Source of the DNA: Lactobacillus psittaci DSM 15354
GTDB lineage: Bacteria; Bacillota; Bacilli; Lactobacillales; Lactobacillaceae
DNA length: 62,403 nucleotides
Direction of reading: 5' to 3'
Assembly (NCBI RefSeq): GCF_000425905.1
Contig: NZ_AUEI01000009.1
Coordinates: forward strand, 1 to 62,403
Below the pieces are notes generated by a model. The model was not told where the DNA came from, did no database searches, and saw nothing but the letters and a program-made list of their open reading frames with translations. Below, piece after piece: positions 15,368-24,124 of the stretch (positions are counted from its first letter, which is position 1; each line of letters opens with the position of its first letter). Position numbers and translations under genes: made by a program.

Positions 15368-16111
15368 ATGACCACAAGAAAGATAGATATTTTAGGTGTT
15401 AAATTTGATAATTATGATTTTGATACCTTTTACAATAACTTGCTTACTAGATTAGATGCAGGAAGCTCGACTATGGTAGTTACTGCTAATCCTGAAATAG
15501 TTATGGCTGCTAATGAAAACCCATTATTTATGAAATTAATTAATGAGACTGCTGATTTTGTTTCACCAGATGGAATCGGGGTAGTTAAGGCTGCTAAGAT
15601 TTTAAATACACCATTAAAAGAACGGGTTACTGGTTATGATTTGTTTTGTAATCTTTTAAAGGCTGCCAATCAACGTGCAAGTAAAGTTTACTTTGTTGGA
15701 GCTAAAGAAGAAGTTATTCAAGATTTAAGAAAAAAGGTTCAAGCAAAGTATCCTCAAATTCAAATAGTTGGCTGTGAAAATGGCTACTTTAAAGAAGACC
15801 TGGAAATAGTAGCAAGACGAATTAAAAAAGTTGAACCAGATATGGTGTTCTCAGCTTTAGGGTATCCACGGCAAGAACAGTTGTTAGCTATTTTGAGAAA
15901 ACAAGATTTACCTGCCATAATGATGGGAGTAGGTGGCAGTTTCGACGTATTTTCTGGCCATACCAAGAGAGCACCAAAATTTTATCAAAATGCCCATTTA
16001 GAGTGGCTATATCGCTTGTTAAAAGAACCAAGCAGATTGGGACGGATGCTGGTTTTACCAAGATTTGTTGGTGAAGTTTATCGTGAAAAGAGAGGGCGCA
16101 GAAGGAAATGA
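15368..16111 (+). CDS. tagA: WecG/TagA-family glycosyltransferase (N-acetylmannosaminyltransferase)
   Basis: The 247-residue protein belongs to the WecG/TagA/CpsF family. TagA adds ManNAc to undecaprenyl-PP-GlcNAc in teichoic acid linkage-unit synthesis. Family hallmarks are TANPEIVMAANENP near residue 40, FVSPDGIGVVKAAK with the catalytic-type Asp, and YFVGAKEE plus LGYPRQE in the C-terminal part. ATG 15368 has AAAAAGGA at the right distance; ATG 15359 is too close to it. It overlaps the next gene by four bases (ATGA). Context supports linkage-unit or repeat-unit assembly. Confidence 0.92.
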   Translation: MTTRKIDILGVKFDNYDFDTFYNNLLTRLDAGSSTMVVTANPEIVMAANENPLFMKLINETADFVSPDGIGVVKAAKILNTPLKERVTGYDLFCNLLKAANQRASKVYFVGAKEEVIQDLRKKVQAKYPQIQIVGCENGYFKEDLEIVARRIKKVEPDMVFSALGYPRQEQLLAILRKQDLPAIMMGVGGSFDVFSGHTKRAPKFYQNAHLEWLYRLLKEPSRLGRMLVLPRFVGEVYREKRGRRRK

Positions 16112-17208
16112 AGGTTTTGCATATTAATGCTGGCCTAGAAAAAGGTGGAGGGCTATTTCATATTGTTAATTTGCTGACAGAAGCTAAACTAGAAAAACGT
16201 GATTTTGAGTTATTAACTTTAGCGGAAGGACCAGTTAGCTCTGCTGCAGTCTCTAAAGGAATTAAAACTACTGTTTTAAAAACAAAGAGTAGATATGATT
16301 TAACCAGTTTGAAAAAACTAATTGATTATATCAATGATAATAATTTTGATATTGTTCATACTCATGGCCCCAGGGCAAATTTGTACTTATCTTTAATTCA
16401 CAAAAAAATCAAAGCTAAATGGGTTATTACAGTTCATTCAGATCCAACTAAGGATTTTGAAGGACGAGGATTAGTTGGCTTTATTTTTACACAATTAAAT
16501 GTACATGCTTTGCGAAAGGCGGATGGTATTTTAGCAATTACCAAAAATTTTGCAAATTTGTTAACCCAAAAGCTTAAATTAAATCCTGAGAAAATCCATG
16601 TAATTTATAATGGAATTTTTTTCCATACTGGGGCGCAAATTCCGGCAAAGTATGAGCATCCTTATTTCAATATTATTAATGTGGCTCGTTGTGAGAAAAT
16701 CAAGGGACAAGACTTGTTAATAAAGGCACTTAAAGATTTGCACGATTCACATATTCGATTGCATATTGCTGGAGATGGCAGTGAATTAGAGAATTTAAAA
16801 CAATTAGCAAGTGATTTAAATGTAGCTAATCAGGTGACTTTTCATGGCTTTGTTTCCCACGATGAATTAGGTTCACTTTATCAAAAAATGGATTTGGCAG
16901 TTTTGACTTCATATTCTGAAAGCTTTCCGCTAGTATTACTTGAAGCAGCGGATAATTTAATTCCTTTGCTTTCAACAGATGTTGGTGATATTAAGAAGAT
17001 GATACCTAGTCCTGATTATGGCTTTGTCTCTCCAATTGGAGATTTGGAAATGATTAAGGAACAAATCTTAAAAGCTAGCCTAATGTCTGCTAGCGAATTG
17101 AGAGAAATGGCTAAAAAAGAGAAAAAATATTTAGAACATAATTTTTCAGTTCGTGAACAATTAGCAACTGTCTTAGATGCATATGGGGAAATTGAAAATG
17201 CTAAATAA
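16108..17208 (+). CDS. Glycosyltransferase family 4 protein
   Basis: The 366-residue GT-B protein starts with the MKVLHINAGLEKGG glycine-rich loop. It has the acceptor-side HTHGPRANLY region and a C-terminal nucleotide-sugar domain with NVARCEKIKGQDLL and the E-x7-E-like SESFPLVLLEAAD motif of GT4 retaining transferases. The four-base overlap with tagA indicates translational coupling. The sugar donor and acceptor are unknown, but it should extend the lipid-linked glycan in the cytoplasm. Confidence 0.9.
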   Translation: MKVLHINAGLEKGGGLFHIVNLLTEAKLEKRDFELLTLAEGPVSSAAVSKGIKTTVLKTKSRYDLTSLKKLIDYINDNNFDIVHTHGPRANLYLSLIHKKIKAKWVITVHSDPTKDFEGRGLVGFIFTQLNVHALRKADGILAITKNFANLLTQKLKLNPEKIHVIYNGIFFHTGAQIPAKYEHPYFNIINVARCEKIKGQDLLIKALKDLHDSHIRLHIAGDGSELENLKQLASDLNVANQVTFHGFVSHDELGSLYQKMDLAVLTSYSESFPLVLLEAADNLIPLLSTDVGDIKKMIPSPDYGFVSPIGDLEMIKEQILKASLMSASELREMAKKEKKYLEHNFSVREQLATVLDAYGEIENAK

Positions 17209-19150
17209 AAAAACTAATTTTATGGCTTTTTATATGGGGATGGGGCCTATATTTTTAACAGGAATGAATTTATTTTTACCCTCATATAATTTGATTTTTT
17301 TGTTTCAGTGCCTGATGGCTTTAATTTTGGCGCTCTTATTTGTAAACTTGAATTCTATCAATGAATTAAATCAGTGGTTTATTGAGCGATTAACTGCAAT
17401 AACCTCTATTAGTTTACTTTTGGTCGTTCCATTTCAAATGATGCCATTTGTTAATGTGACGATACTATTTACACCATTAACTTTGGTTTTTAGCTTATAT
17501 TTCTTAATGGTCCGGTTTAATGCTAAGAATCTATTAGTCTTAGCGTTAAATATACTGCTATTTTATCTGAATAATTTACCTTTTTCTGGATTGATTTTGA
17601 TTGCAATTTTAGTCGGAGCAGGATTATTTTATTTATACAAATGCGTCTTTGCTAATGAATGGGAGTTTTACGGAAAGATATTCATCACCTTACTGATAGC
17701 TTTATTAGTAGGCATTATCATTTATATTGAACAAATTAGCTTGAACAATTATCAAGTGGTTCCACTAGCATTGTTAATTACGTTATTACCAGTTTTATTG
17801 GTAGTTGGTTTAGCTTATTGGGTTACTTATACTGAAATGAAGTTTCATCAGCAAAAGAACCTAATTATCTGGACTGTGCTTTTTGTCTTAGCCAATCAGT
17901 CGAGTTTAATTATTGCCCAGGAAATAATTAATCCATTGATGCTGGTGAGTTGGCTCGTAATTCTGTGTGCTATTTTAACTAGCTTTTCTAGTGAAATAAC
18001 AACTAAGGACAAGATAAGTATTATAATTCCATCTTATAATGGTGGCGATACTATTTGTGAAACGCTTGACTCTTTGGCAAGTCAAACTTATAAGAATTGG
18101 GAGGCTATTATTGTTGATGATGGTTCAACTGATGATACTTATGAAGTTGTTGAGAATTATTTGACTTTGCACAAATTGCCAATTAAATATTTACATGAAA
18201 ATAACCAAGATCAATTGAATGCAATTAAATTTGCTTTGCCTAAAGTAAGTGGCAAGATAGTTTATATTTTGCATTCTGATGATCAACTAGCTTCTATTTA
18301 TGCCTTACAAAGAGGAGTAGCAGCTCTGGCAAATAATCGAGCTGATGGTGCTTTTATCAACTTGGAAGAAGTTGATAAATCAGGTAGCCATATCAAATTT
18401 GTAAACACGCAAACTTACTATCCATCTATGGTTAGTTTGGCCAAAGCAGCTTTACTTTTTGGGCGAAATCCATATGTTGATTTTGCCTTTTGGAAAAAAG
18501 ACGTTTTCACCGAGAGTGTATATCAAACTTATCTAACTGATAATATGCCAGCTTGGTATAGTGAAAATGATAGAACGACTTTAAAGATGATAAATGGTAA
18601 TTTTACTGGTATTAAGTATCGAGTCTTTGATGGAAATTATATCCATTCTAGCGATGGTGCAGTTAATGTTTTATCTGGTGAGTTGCGTTTCTTACATCAC
18701 TTAGTAGCTCATATTAGTCTGATTAAGTTTAATTGGCAGTCAATTTTTTATCGTGCTTGCAAAAAGTTAAAGCTAGCAAGTTTATGTCCGATTTTCTTTA
18801 GCAAGAAGAAATATTCATTGAAAGACTTAACACCAGAAGTGATGTCGTTACGATTAAAGAAGTTTGATCATCCTTATATCAAGGCTATTTATGATTTTTC
18901 ACAGAATTATGACCCTAATAAAAGTGTAAAAGTAGATTTGCAATTCAAAAAAATTTATCATGGCGCAGATATTCGTGTGTTTAACCGTGAGCTTACTAAT
19001 CAAACCATTGAAGCTAGCTATCTGGAAATTATGAAAGTGATTGCTAGTGGTGCAGGTATTTGGCAGGTACCTATGGGAACAGCAACTATGTATCTTGAAA
19101 TATTAGAATTTTTCACTATTAGAGATTATGTAAGAATTGAGGAAATATAA
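17198..19150 (+). CDS. Membrane protein fused to a GT2 glycosyltransferase domain
   Basis: The 650-residue protein has two parts. Residues 1 to about 265 are hydrophobic with roughly 9-10 membrane helices. From about residue 270 a GT-A (GT2) domain starts with KISIIIPSYNGGDTICETLD, followed by IIVDDGSTDDT and a DD pair in LHSDDQL. The C-terminal 200 residues are soluble and not assigned. The N-terminal module does not look like DPM or cellulose synthase helices, which normally follow the GT domain. ATG 17198 lies inside the end of the GT4 gene (overlap 11 bases) with GGGG upstream. It could be a polymerase-transferase fusion or a membrane-anchored transferase. Confidence 0.82.
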   Translation: MLNKKTNFMAFYMGMGPIFLTGMNLFLPSYNLIFLFQCLMALILALLFVNLNSINELNQWFIERLTAITSISLLLVVPFQMMPFVNVTILFTPLTLVFSLYFLMVRFNAKNLLVLALNILLFYLNNLPFSGLILIAILVGAGLFYLYKCVFANEWEFYGKIFITLLIALLVGIIIYIEQISLNNYQVVPLALLITLLPVLLVVGLAYWVTYTEMKFHQQKNLIIWTVLFVLANQSSLIIAQEIINPLMLVSWLVILCAILTSFSSEITTKDKISIIIPSYNGGDTICETLDSLASQTYKNWEAIIVDDGSTDDTYEVVENYLTLHKLPIKYLHENNQDQLNAIKFALPKVSGKIVYILHSDDQLASIYALQRGVAALANNRADGAFINLEEVDKSGSHIKFVNTQTYYPSMVSLAKAALLFGRNPYVDFAFWKKDVFTESVYQTYLTDNMPAWYSENDRTTLKMINGNFTGIKYRVFDGNYIHSSDGAVNVLSGELRFLHHLVAHISLIKFNWQSIFYRACKKLKLASLCPIFFSKKKYSLKDLTPEVMSLRLKKFDHPYIKAIYDFSQNYDPNKSVKVDLQFKKIYHGADIRVFNRELTNQTIEASYLEIMKVIASGAGIWQVPMGTATMYLEILEFFTIRDYVRIEEI

Positions 19151-19848
19151 TGATACCGAAAATTATTCATTACGTTTGGGTTGGTGGTAATCCTAAACCT
19201 GATAAAATTAATACCTGTATGAAAACATGGAAGAAACACTTAGGTGACTACAAAATTATTGAATGGAATGAGTCAAATTTTGACATTCATGAAAATAAGT
19301 ATGTAGAACAAGCTTATAAGCAAAAAAAGTGGGCCTTTGTTTCTGACTATATTAGAGCTAAGGCTATTTATGAATATGGTGGTATTTACCTTGATACTGA
19401 TGTTTTAGTACTTGATAATTTAGAAGAGTTATTGTCTAACAAGTGTTTTGTGGGATTTGAAAATAAAGATAATCCTTTCACAGCTGTTTTTGGGGCTGAA
19501 AAAGGGCATCCTTTAATTAAGGATATGCTTGATTATTACAATGATCGTGACTTTGAATTTGATAAACAGGATCAAATGGCGGGAGTTAATACAGTTTCTG
19601 TATCCGATATTTTGAAAGAAAAATATGGTGCCATACCTAATAATCAAGAACAAGTTTTGAAAGATGATATCCATGTTTACCCTGATGGTATCTTATGTAA
19701 TCCATCTAAAGATTCTAAGACCATTCACGTGTTTACCGGTACTTGGATGGAGGGCGCTAAGCCATTTAAGCGTAAATTAGTGACTTTCTTGAAACTTAGA
19801 ATTAAAACTAAGCGTCAAGCAGGTCTATATGCTCGGATTTTTAGATAA
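19150..19848 (+). CDS. GT32-type glycosyltransferase (DXD sugar-binding)
   Basis: The 232-residue protein begins MIPKIIHYVWVGG. Its core YEYGGIYLDTDVL contains the DXD metal-binding motif of the GT32/OCH1-type capsular polysaccharide transferases, with the partner motif FVSDYIRAKAIYEYGG upstream. The upstream stop codon and this start share one base (TAATG). It is cytosolic and adds one sugar to the glycan. Donor specificity is unknown. Confidence 0.9.
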   Translation: MIPKIIHYVWVGGNPKPDKINTCMKTWKKHLGDYKIIEWNESNFDIHENKYVEQAYKQKKWAFVSDYIRAKAIYEYGGIYLDTDVLVLDNLEELLSNKCFVGFENKDNPFTAVFGAEKGHPLIKDMLDYYNDRDFEFDKQDQMAGVNTVSVSDILKEKYGAIPNNQEQVLKDDIHVYPDGILCNPSKDSKTIHVFTGTWMEGAKPFKRKLVTFLKLRIKTKRQAGLYARIFR

Positions 19849-19863
19849 TAGGGATTAGTAAAT

Positions 19864-21615
19864 ATGGATGAAATTACAGGGAAAATCAAATCATGGCTAA
19901 GTAAATATTATTTACTGGCGACTTTTATTATAATAACTTTAGTGACTGGCATTTCTTTGTTTATACAAATTAAGGCAAGGGCGAATTTTATATATGGAGA
20001 TACAGCATTTCACTATAATCGTTTTTATGATTTATATCGTCAGATAAAAACTGGGAATTTTAATTATTTTCAAGCAATTTATGGCTTTAATGAGTCAGGG
20101 AGAATGATAAATGCAGTTTATGGCCCAGGCTTTGCATTTTTTAATGCCATGTTGTTGTTTATATGCCAGAGTTGGTTTAGTTACCAGATTTTGACTGACT
20201 TTTTAATCAATTTAATTGCTGGCTTTGGATTTATTCATTTGAGTCGAAAGTTAAATTTGAACATTTTTGTTTCATATATCATGATGATTATCTTTTTGAG
20301 TACTGGTTATATTCCGGTGTGGAATTTGGGTAATCAATTGATGTCTTGGGGAGCAGCTATTACACCCTGGATTTTTGCAGAGGCAATGAACTGGATTCAA
20401 AGGACTACTAAGCAAGTGAAAGCAGGAAAATTAGCTATTTTAATGGCAATTGTTGCTCAAATTCATAATTTGACGTTATTAATAGTTGCAGTGGCCTTAG
20501 TAATTTTCTTTTTAATAGGACTTTTGCATTCAAAAGAAAAAGTTGTTTTTCTTAGAAATATTGGATTAAGTATTCTAATCTTTCTTTGTCTCTCAGCTAA
20601 CGTCATTGGTGGCTTATTAGTTTTAAAACAAAGTCAAATTACCATGCCCCAATCTGTTAGCTTATTAGTTAATGTTTTGAGTTTGCATAAGTTTTATTCA
20701 ATTAGGACTGGATTATCTTTAGTTTTGCTTTTATTAGTCTTTGTCCAAGTTGTAGTTGCGCTTTTGGTTTTACGTAAAAAGTCTAAACTTAATTTGCTTT
20801 TTGCCATAATGGGAGCAGCTTTTTTGTTCTTGGGTACTAGACTTTTCCCTTGGCAAATTATGCAAAATATTTTTCCACAATTAAAAGATAGTTTTCAAGC
20901 ACCGTTTAGATTTATTCTAATTGCATATCCTTTGATTTTTATTGGTTATGGATTAGCGACTTCTATACTTTTAAAAGAAAAGCATATCTTGGGGAAAATT
21001 ATGTTAAGTCTAGCAACTATTGCTATGATTTTTTTCATGGTTGGTCATGTCAAGACTATTAGAGAAAATGTAGCTAATTATAATAATGATACAACTGTAA
21101 TTGGGAACTCTTGGCCATATAAAGTGACGAAAAATAGGCCTAAAATCAGAGTGGCAATGCATAGTAAAGACAAAAGTGAATTTCTTAAATTATACGTTAA
21201 TGCCGAATCTGATTATCTACCTGCAAGTTCAAGTCAAAATGCGGGCTTGCTTTATGGAAAAGAAGTTATTGATCGAGAGAAATTGTTCAAGCATCAAGTC
21301 CTCAAAAATGGTGCTATGCAACTTAGTTGGTACAGTAAGAAAAGCCAAAAAACTCAACTTCCTTTTGTAATGTATAGGCAATCGCAATTAATTTTGAATG
21401 GAAAAGAGACTAAGTACCAGTTGGGACAACTTCATGTACCAACTGTCACTGCTAAAAAAGGCAAAAATATTGCTGTCTTAAGCTTCAAGACTCCAGTTTG
21501 GTTTGTAATTGCCTTTTGGATAACAATTATTAGTTGGATTTTAATAATTGGATATTTGATTTATAAGTCTGTGCACAAGCGCAGGCTTTTTTTGTTAAAA
21601 TTAACATGGCAATGA
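19864..21615 (+). CDS. Polytopic membrane protein, putative GT-C-type (PTPS-related region)
   Basis: The 583-residue protein has about 11-12 membrane helices over the first 400 residues, then an extracytoplasmic domain of about 140 residues, and a final helix near 535-560. An early outside loop carries IYGDTAFHYNRFYD, which resembles the acidic active-site loop of GT-C glycosyltransferases. It resembles bacterial membrane proteins annotated as 6-pyruvoyl-tetrahydropterin synthase-related, whose function is not settled. As the last gene of the cluster it may add sugars on the outer face. Confidence 0.7.
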   Translation: MDEITGKIKSWLSKYYLLATFIIITLVTGISLFIQIKARANFIYGDTAFHYNRFYDLYRQIKTGNFNYFQAIYGFNESGRMINAVYGPGFAFFNAMLLFICQSWFSYQILTDFLINLIAGFGFIHLSRKLNLNIFVSYIMMIIFLSTGYIPVWNLGNQLMSWGAAITPWIFAEAMNWIQRTTKQVKAGKLAILMAIVAQIHNLTLLIVAVALVIFFLIGLLHSKEKVVFLRNIGLSILIFLCLSANVIGGLLVLKQSQITMPQSVSLLVNVLSLHKFYSIRTGLSLVLLLLVFVQVVVALLVLRKKSKLNLLFAIMGAAFLFLGTRLFPWQIMQNIFPQLKDSFQAPFRFILIAYPLIFIGYGLATSILLKEKHILGKIMLSLATIAMIFFMVGHVKTIRENVANYNNDTTVIGNSWPYKVTKNRPKIRVAMHSKDKSEFLKLYVNAESDYLPASSSQNAGLLYGKEVIDREKLFKHQVLKNGAMQLSWYSKKSQKTQLPFVMYRQSQLILNGKETKYQLGQLHVPTVTAKKGKNIAVLSFKTPVWFVIAFWITIISWILIIGYLIYKSVHKRRLFLLKLTWQ

Positions 21616-21645
21616 ATTAGAAGTAGAACATAGGAGAAAATTATA

Positions 21646-23121
21646 ATGTTTAATCGCCAAATTGATGAGGATGATTCTTTAATCCTCCATACGGATTTGT
21701 ATGAAATCAATATGATGTATACCTATTTTAAGAAGGGAATAAGTGAAAAAAAGGCTGTGTTTGAAGTCTTTTATCGTCAAGAACCTTTTGGAAATGGTTT
21801 CGCCGTTTTTGCAGGATTAGAGCATATTGTCCAATATCTTCAGGACTTACGCTTTAGAAATAGTGATTTAGAATTCTTGAGGGAGACTCAAGATTATGAT
21901 GACGATTTTATTGATTATCTAAAAAATCTTAAGTTGAAGTTAACTGTTCGTTCGATGGAAGAAGGTCAGTTAGTATTTGCTAATGAACCCATTGTTCAAA
22001 TTGAAGGACCACTTGCTCAATGCCAACTGGTCGAAACTGCTGTTTTAAATATCGTTAACTTTCAGACTTTACTTGCAACTAAGGCGGCAAGAATTAAGTT
22101 GGCTGTAGGAAATGATGGCATAATGGAATTTGGTACCCGGCGCGCCCAAGAAACTGATGCAGCACTTTGGGGAACTCGTGCAGCTTATATTGGTGGCTTT
22201 GATGCGACAAGTAATGTGCGTGCTTCCAAATTATTCGGTATCCCTGCAAGTGGTACCCACGCTCACGCCTTAGTTCAAGCCTTTGGTAATGAATATGAAG
22301 CTTTTAAAGCATATGCAGAAACACATAAAGATTGTGTCTTTTTGGTAGATACATATGATACAGTTCGCTCAGGTGTGCCAACAGCGATTAAAGTAGCTAA
22401 AGAAATGGGCGATAAGATTAACTTCTTAGGGGTTAGAATTGATTCAGGAGACATGGCCTATATTTCTAAGCAAGTTCGTAAGCAATTAGATGATGCTGGC
22501 TTTAAAGATGCCAAAATCTTTGCTTCTAATGATTTAGATGAAAAAACAATTACCAATTTAAAGATGCAGGGCGCAAAAATTGATGTTTGGGGAATCGGGA
22601 CAAAATTTATCACAGCTTTTGATCAACCAGCATTAGGTGCAGTATATAAATTAGTTGCAATTGAGAATGAAAATGGTGAATGGCAAGATAGTTTGAAGAT
22701 TTCTTCTAATGCAATTAAAATCTCTACTCCTGGTAAAAAGCAGGTTTGGCGAATTTGTGCCAATCATGATCGTAAAAATGAAGGCGATTGGATTGCACGT
22801 GATACAGAAGATCCAACAAATTTCAAAGCTTTATTTATGTTCCATCAACAATATACTTATATCAACAAAGTCGTAACAGACTTTACGGCCATTCCATTAC
22901 TAAAGCCAATTTTTGTTGAAGGTAAATATGTTGACCACCCTCGTTCTTTAGCTGAAACTAAGGAATTTTGTGCTAAGAACTTAGATGCTTTGTGGGATGA
23001 ATATAAACGTAGTTTAAATCCACAAGAATATCCAGTTGATTTGTCACAAGATCTCTATGAAAGTAAAATAGATTTAATTAATGAGATAAGAACAAAAATC
23101 AGAAATAGAGGTTTACACTAA
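21646..23121 (+). CDS. pncB: Nicotinate phosphoribosyltransferase
   Basis: The 491-residue enzyme forms nicotinate mononucleotide from nicotinic acid and PRPP, the entry to NAD salvage. Recognisable features are [15 protein letters not shown] at the N-terminus, the FGTRRAQ loop, the [11 protein letters not shown] motif with the phosphorylatable His region, and VRIDSGDM for PRPP binding. AGGAGA precedes ATG 21646. Its stop codon overlaps the nadE start by one base, so pncB-nadE is a two-gene NAD operon. Lactobacilli generally need external niacin, and no de novo genes are here. Confidence 0.96.
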   Translation: MFNRQIDEDDSLILHTDLYEINMMYTYFKKGISEKKAVFEVFYRQEPFGNGFAVFAGLEHIVQYLQDLRFRNSDLEFLRETQDYDDDFIDYLKNLKLKLTVRSMEEGQLVFANEPIVQIEGPLAQCQLVETAVLNIVNFQTLLATKAARIKLAVGNDGIMEFGTRRAQETDAALWGTRAAYIGGFDATSNVRASKLFGIPASGTHAHALVQAFGNEYEAFKAYAETHKDCVFLVDTYDTVRSGVPTAIKVAKEMGDKINFLGVRIDSGDMAYISKQVRKQLDDAGFKDAKIFASNDLDEKTITNLKMQGAKIDVWGIGTKFITAFDQPALGAVYKLVAIENENGEWQDSLKISSNAIKISTPGKKQVWRICANHDRKNEGDWIARDTEDPTNFKALFMFHQQYTYINKVVTDFTAIPLLKPIFVEGKYVDHPRSLAETKEFCAKNLDALWDEYKRSLNPQEYPVDLSQDLYESKIDLINEIRTKIRNRGLH

Positions 23122-23951
23122 TGAGAGAACTTCAAAAAGAAATTATTGCTTACGAACATGTTTTACCAGAAATTGATCCAGAAAAAGAAATTAGACGCTC
23201 GGTAGACTTTTTAAAAGACTATTTGAAGGCCCATCCATTTTTAAAGAGTTTGGTATTAGGAATTAGTGGTGGTCAAGATTCCACGCTTACTGGAAAACTT
23301 TGTCAAATGGCAATTGAAGAATTGCGTCAAGAAACTGGTAATAAAGATTATAAATTTATCGCAGTTCGTTTGCCTTATGGGGTGCAAAATGATGCTAGTG
23401 ATGCTGCTGATGCAGTTGCCTTTCAAAAGCCAGATATTGATTTAATTGTTAATATCAAAGATGCAGTTGATAAAACTGTCGATAGTCTTGAACAAGCTGG
23501 GGTAAAAATCACTGATTTCAATAAAGGCAACATTAAAGCGCGTCAAAGAATGATTGTCCAATATGGTATTGCTGGGGCTTATAGCGGTGCTGTTGTCGGA
23601 ACAGACCATGCTGCTGAAAACATTACTGGTTTTTATACTAAATATGGTGATGGTGCTAGCGACCTAGTTCCATTATTTAGATTAGATAAGCGTCAAGGCA
23701 AGGCGCTCCTTAAGTACTTAGGTTGCCCGGAACACTTATATTTGAAAGCACCAACAGCTGACTTAGAAGAAGATGCACCTGATTTACCTGATGAAGTTGC
23801 ACTTGGTGTTACTTATAAAGATATTGATGATTATCTTGAAGGTAAAGAAGTTAAGGCTGAAGCTGCAGAAAAAATTGAAGCTTGGTGGAACAAGACTAAG
23901 CATAAGCGTGAATTACCAATTACCATTTTTGATGACTTTTATAAAAAGTAA
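23121..23951 (+). CDS. nadE: Ammonia-dependent NAD+ synthetase
   Basis: The 276-residue enzyme converts nicotinate adenine dinucleotide to NAD+ with ammonia and ATP. The ATP pyrophosphatase P-loop SGGQDS is at residues 49-54, and [19 protein letters not shown] is the adenylate-binding region. There is no nitrilase domain, so it is the ammonia-dependent type. It overlaps pncB by one base. Confidence 0.97.
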   Translation: MRELQKEIIAYEHVLPEIDPEKEIRRSVDFLKDYLKAHPFLKSLVLGISGGQDSTLTGKLCQMAIEELRQETGNKDYKFIAVRLPYGVQNDASDAADAVAFQKPDIDLIVNIKDAVDKTVDSLEQAGVKITDFNKGNIKARQRMIVQYGIAGAYSGAVVGTDHAAENITGFYTKYGDGASDLVPLFRLDKRQGKALLKYLGCPEHLYLKAPTADLEEDAPDLPDEVALGVTYKDIDDYLEGKEVKAEAAEKIEAWWNKTKHKRELPITIFDDFYKK

Positions 23952-23956
23952 TTAGC

Positions 23957-23985
23957 TTGTAAATTTAACTTTTTTTCTCTATAAT
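23957..23985 (+). promoter_or_regulatory. Promoter of the riboswitch-controlled P-type ATPase gene
   Basis: TTGTAA (23957-23962) and a perfect TATAAT (23980-23985) are separated by 17 bases and begin six bases after the nadE stop. Transcription should start near 23992, just before the riboswitch. Confidence 0.85.
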
Positions 23986-23995
23986 AAACTTATCA

Positions 23996-24107
23996 TAAGG
24001 GAGTAACGGCAATGTAAGTTGCGACAAGTCCAACAACCGAAAGTTAAACTTTCTGGGCTTGTCTTAATGAGTGAGACTTATGTGCATTTGCACATAGGTC
24101 TCTTTTT
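23996..24107 (+). ncRNA. yybP-ykoY-type Mn2+ riboswitch with expression-platform terminator
   Basis: The leader contains the family's conserved elements AAGGGAGTAACG, CCGAAAG and CTGGGC, with paired flanks (GACAAGTCC with GGGCTTGTC). A terminator hairpin follows: GAGAC-TATGTGCA pairs with TGCACATA-GTCTC, then TTTTT (24073-24107). The GAGTGAGAC segment can belong either to the aptamer's closing stem or to the terminator. Manganese binding would favour the aptamer and let transcription proceed into the ATPase gene. This RNA class commonly precedes Mn2+ efflux P-type ATPases in lactic acid bacteria. Confidence 0.86.
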
Positions 24108-24124
24108 GTTAGGAGGTTAATAAA

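Noticed and set aside
21575-21600. GC hairpin followed by T residues at the end of the glycan locus
   Set aside because: GCACAAGCGCAGGCTTTTTTT lies inside the coding region of the last membrane protein and forms only a weak stem.
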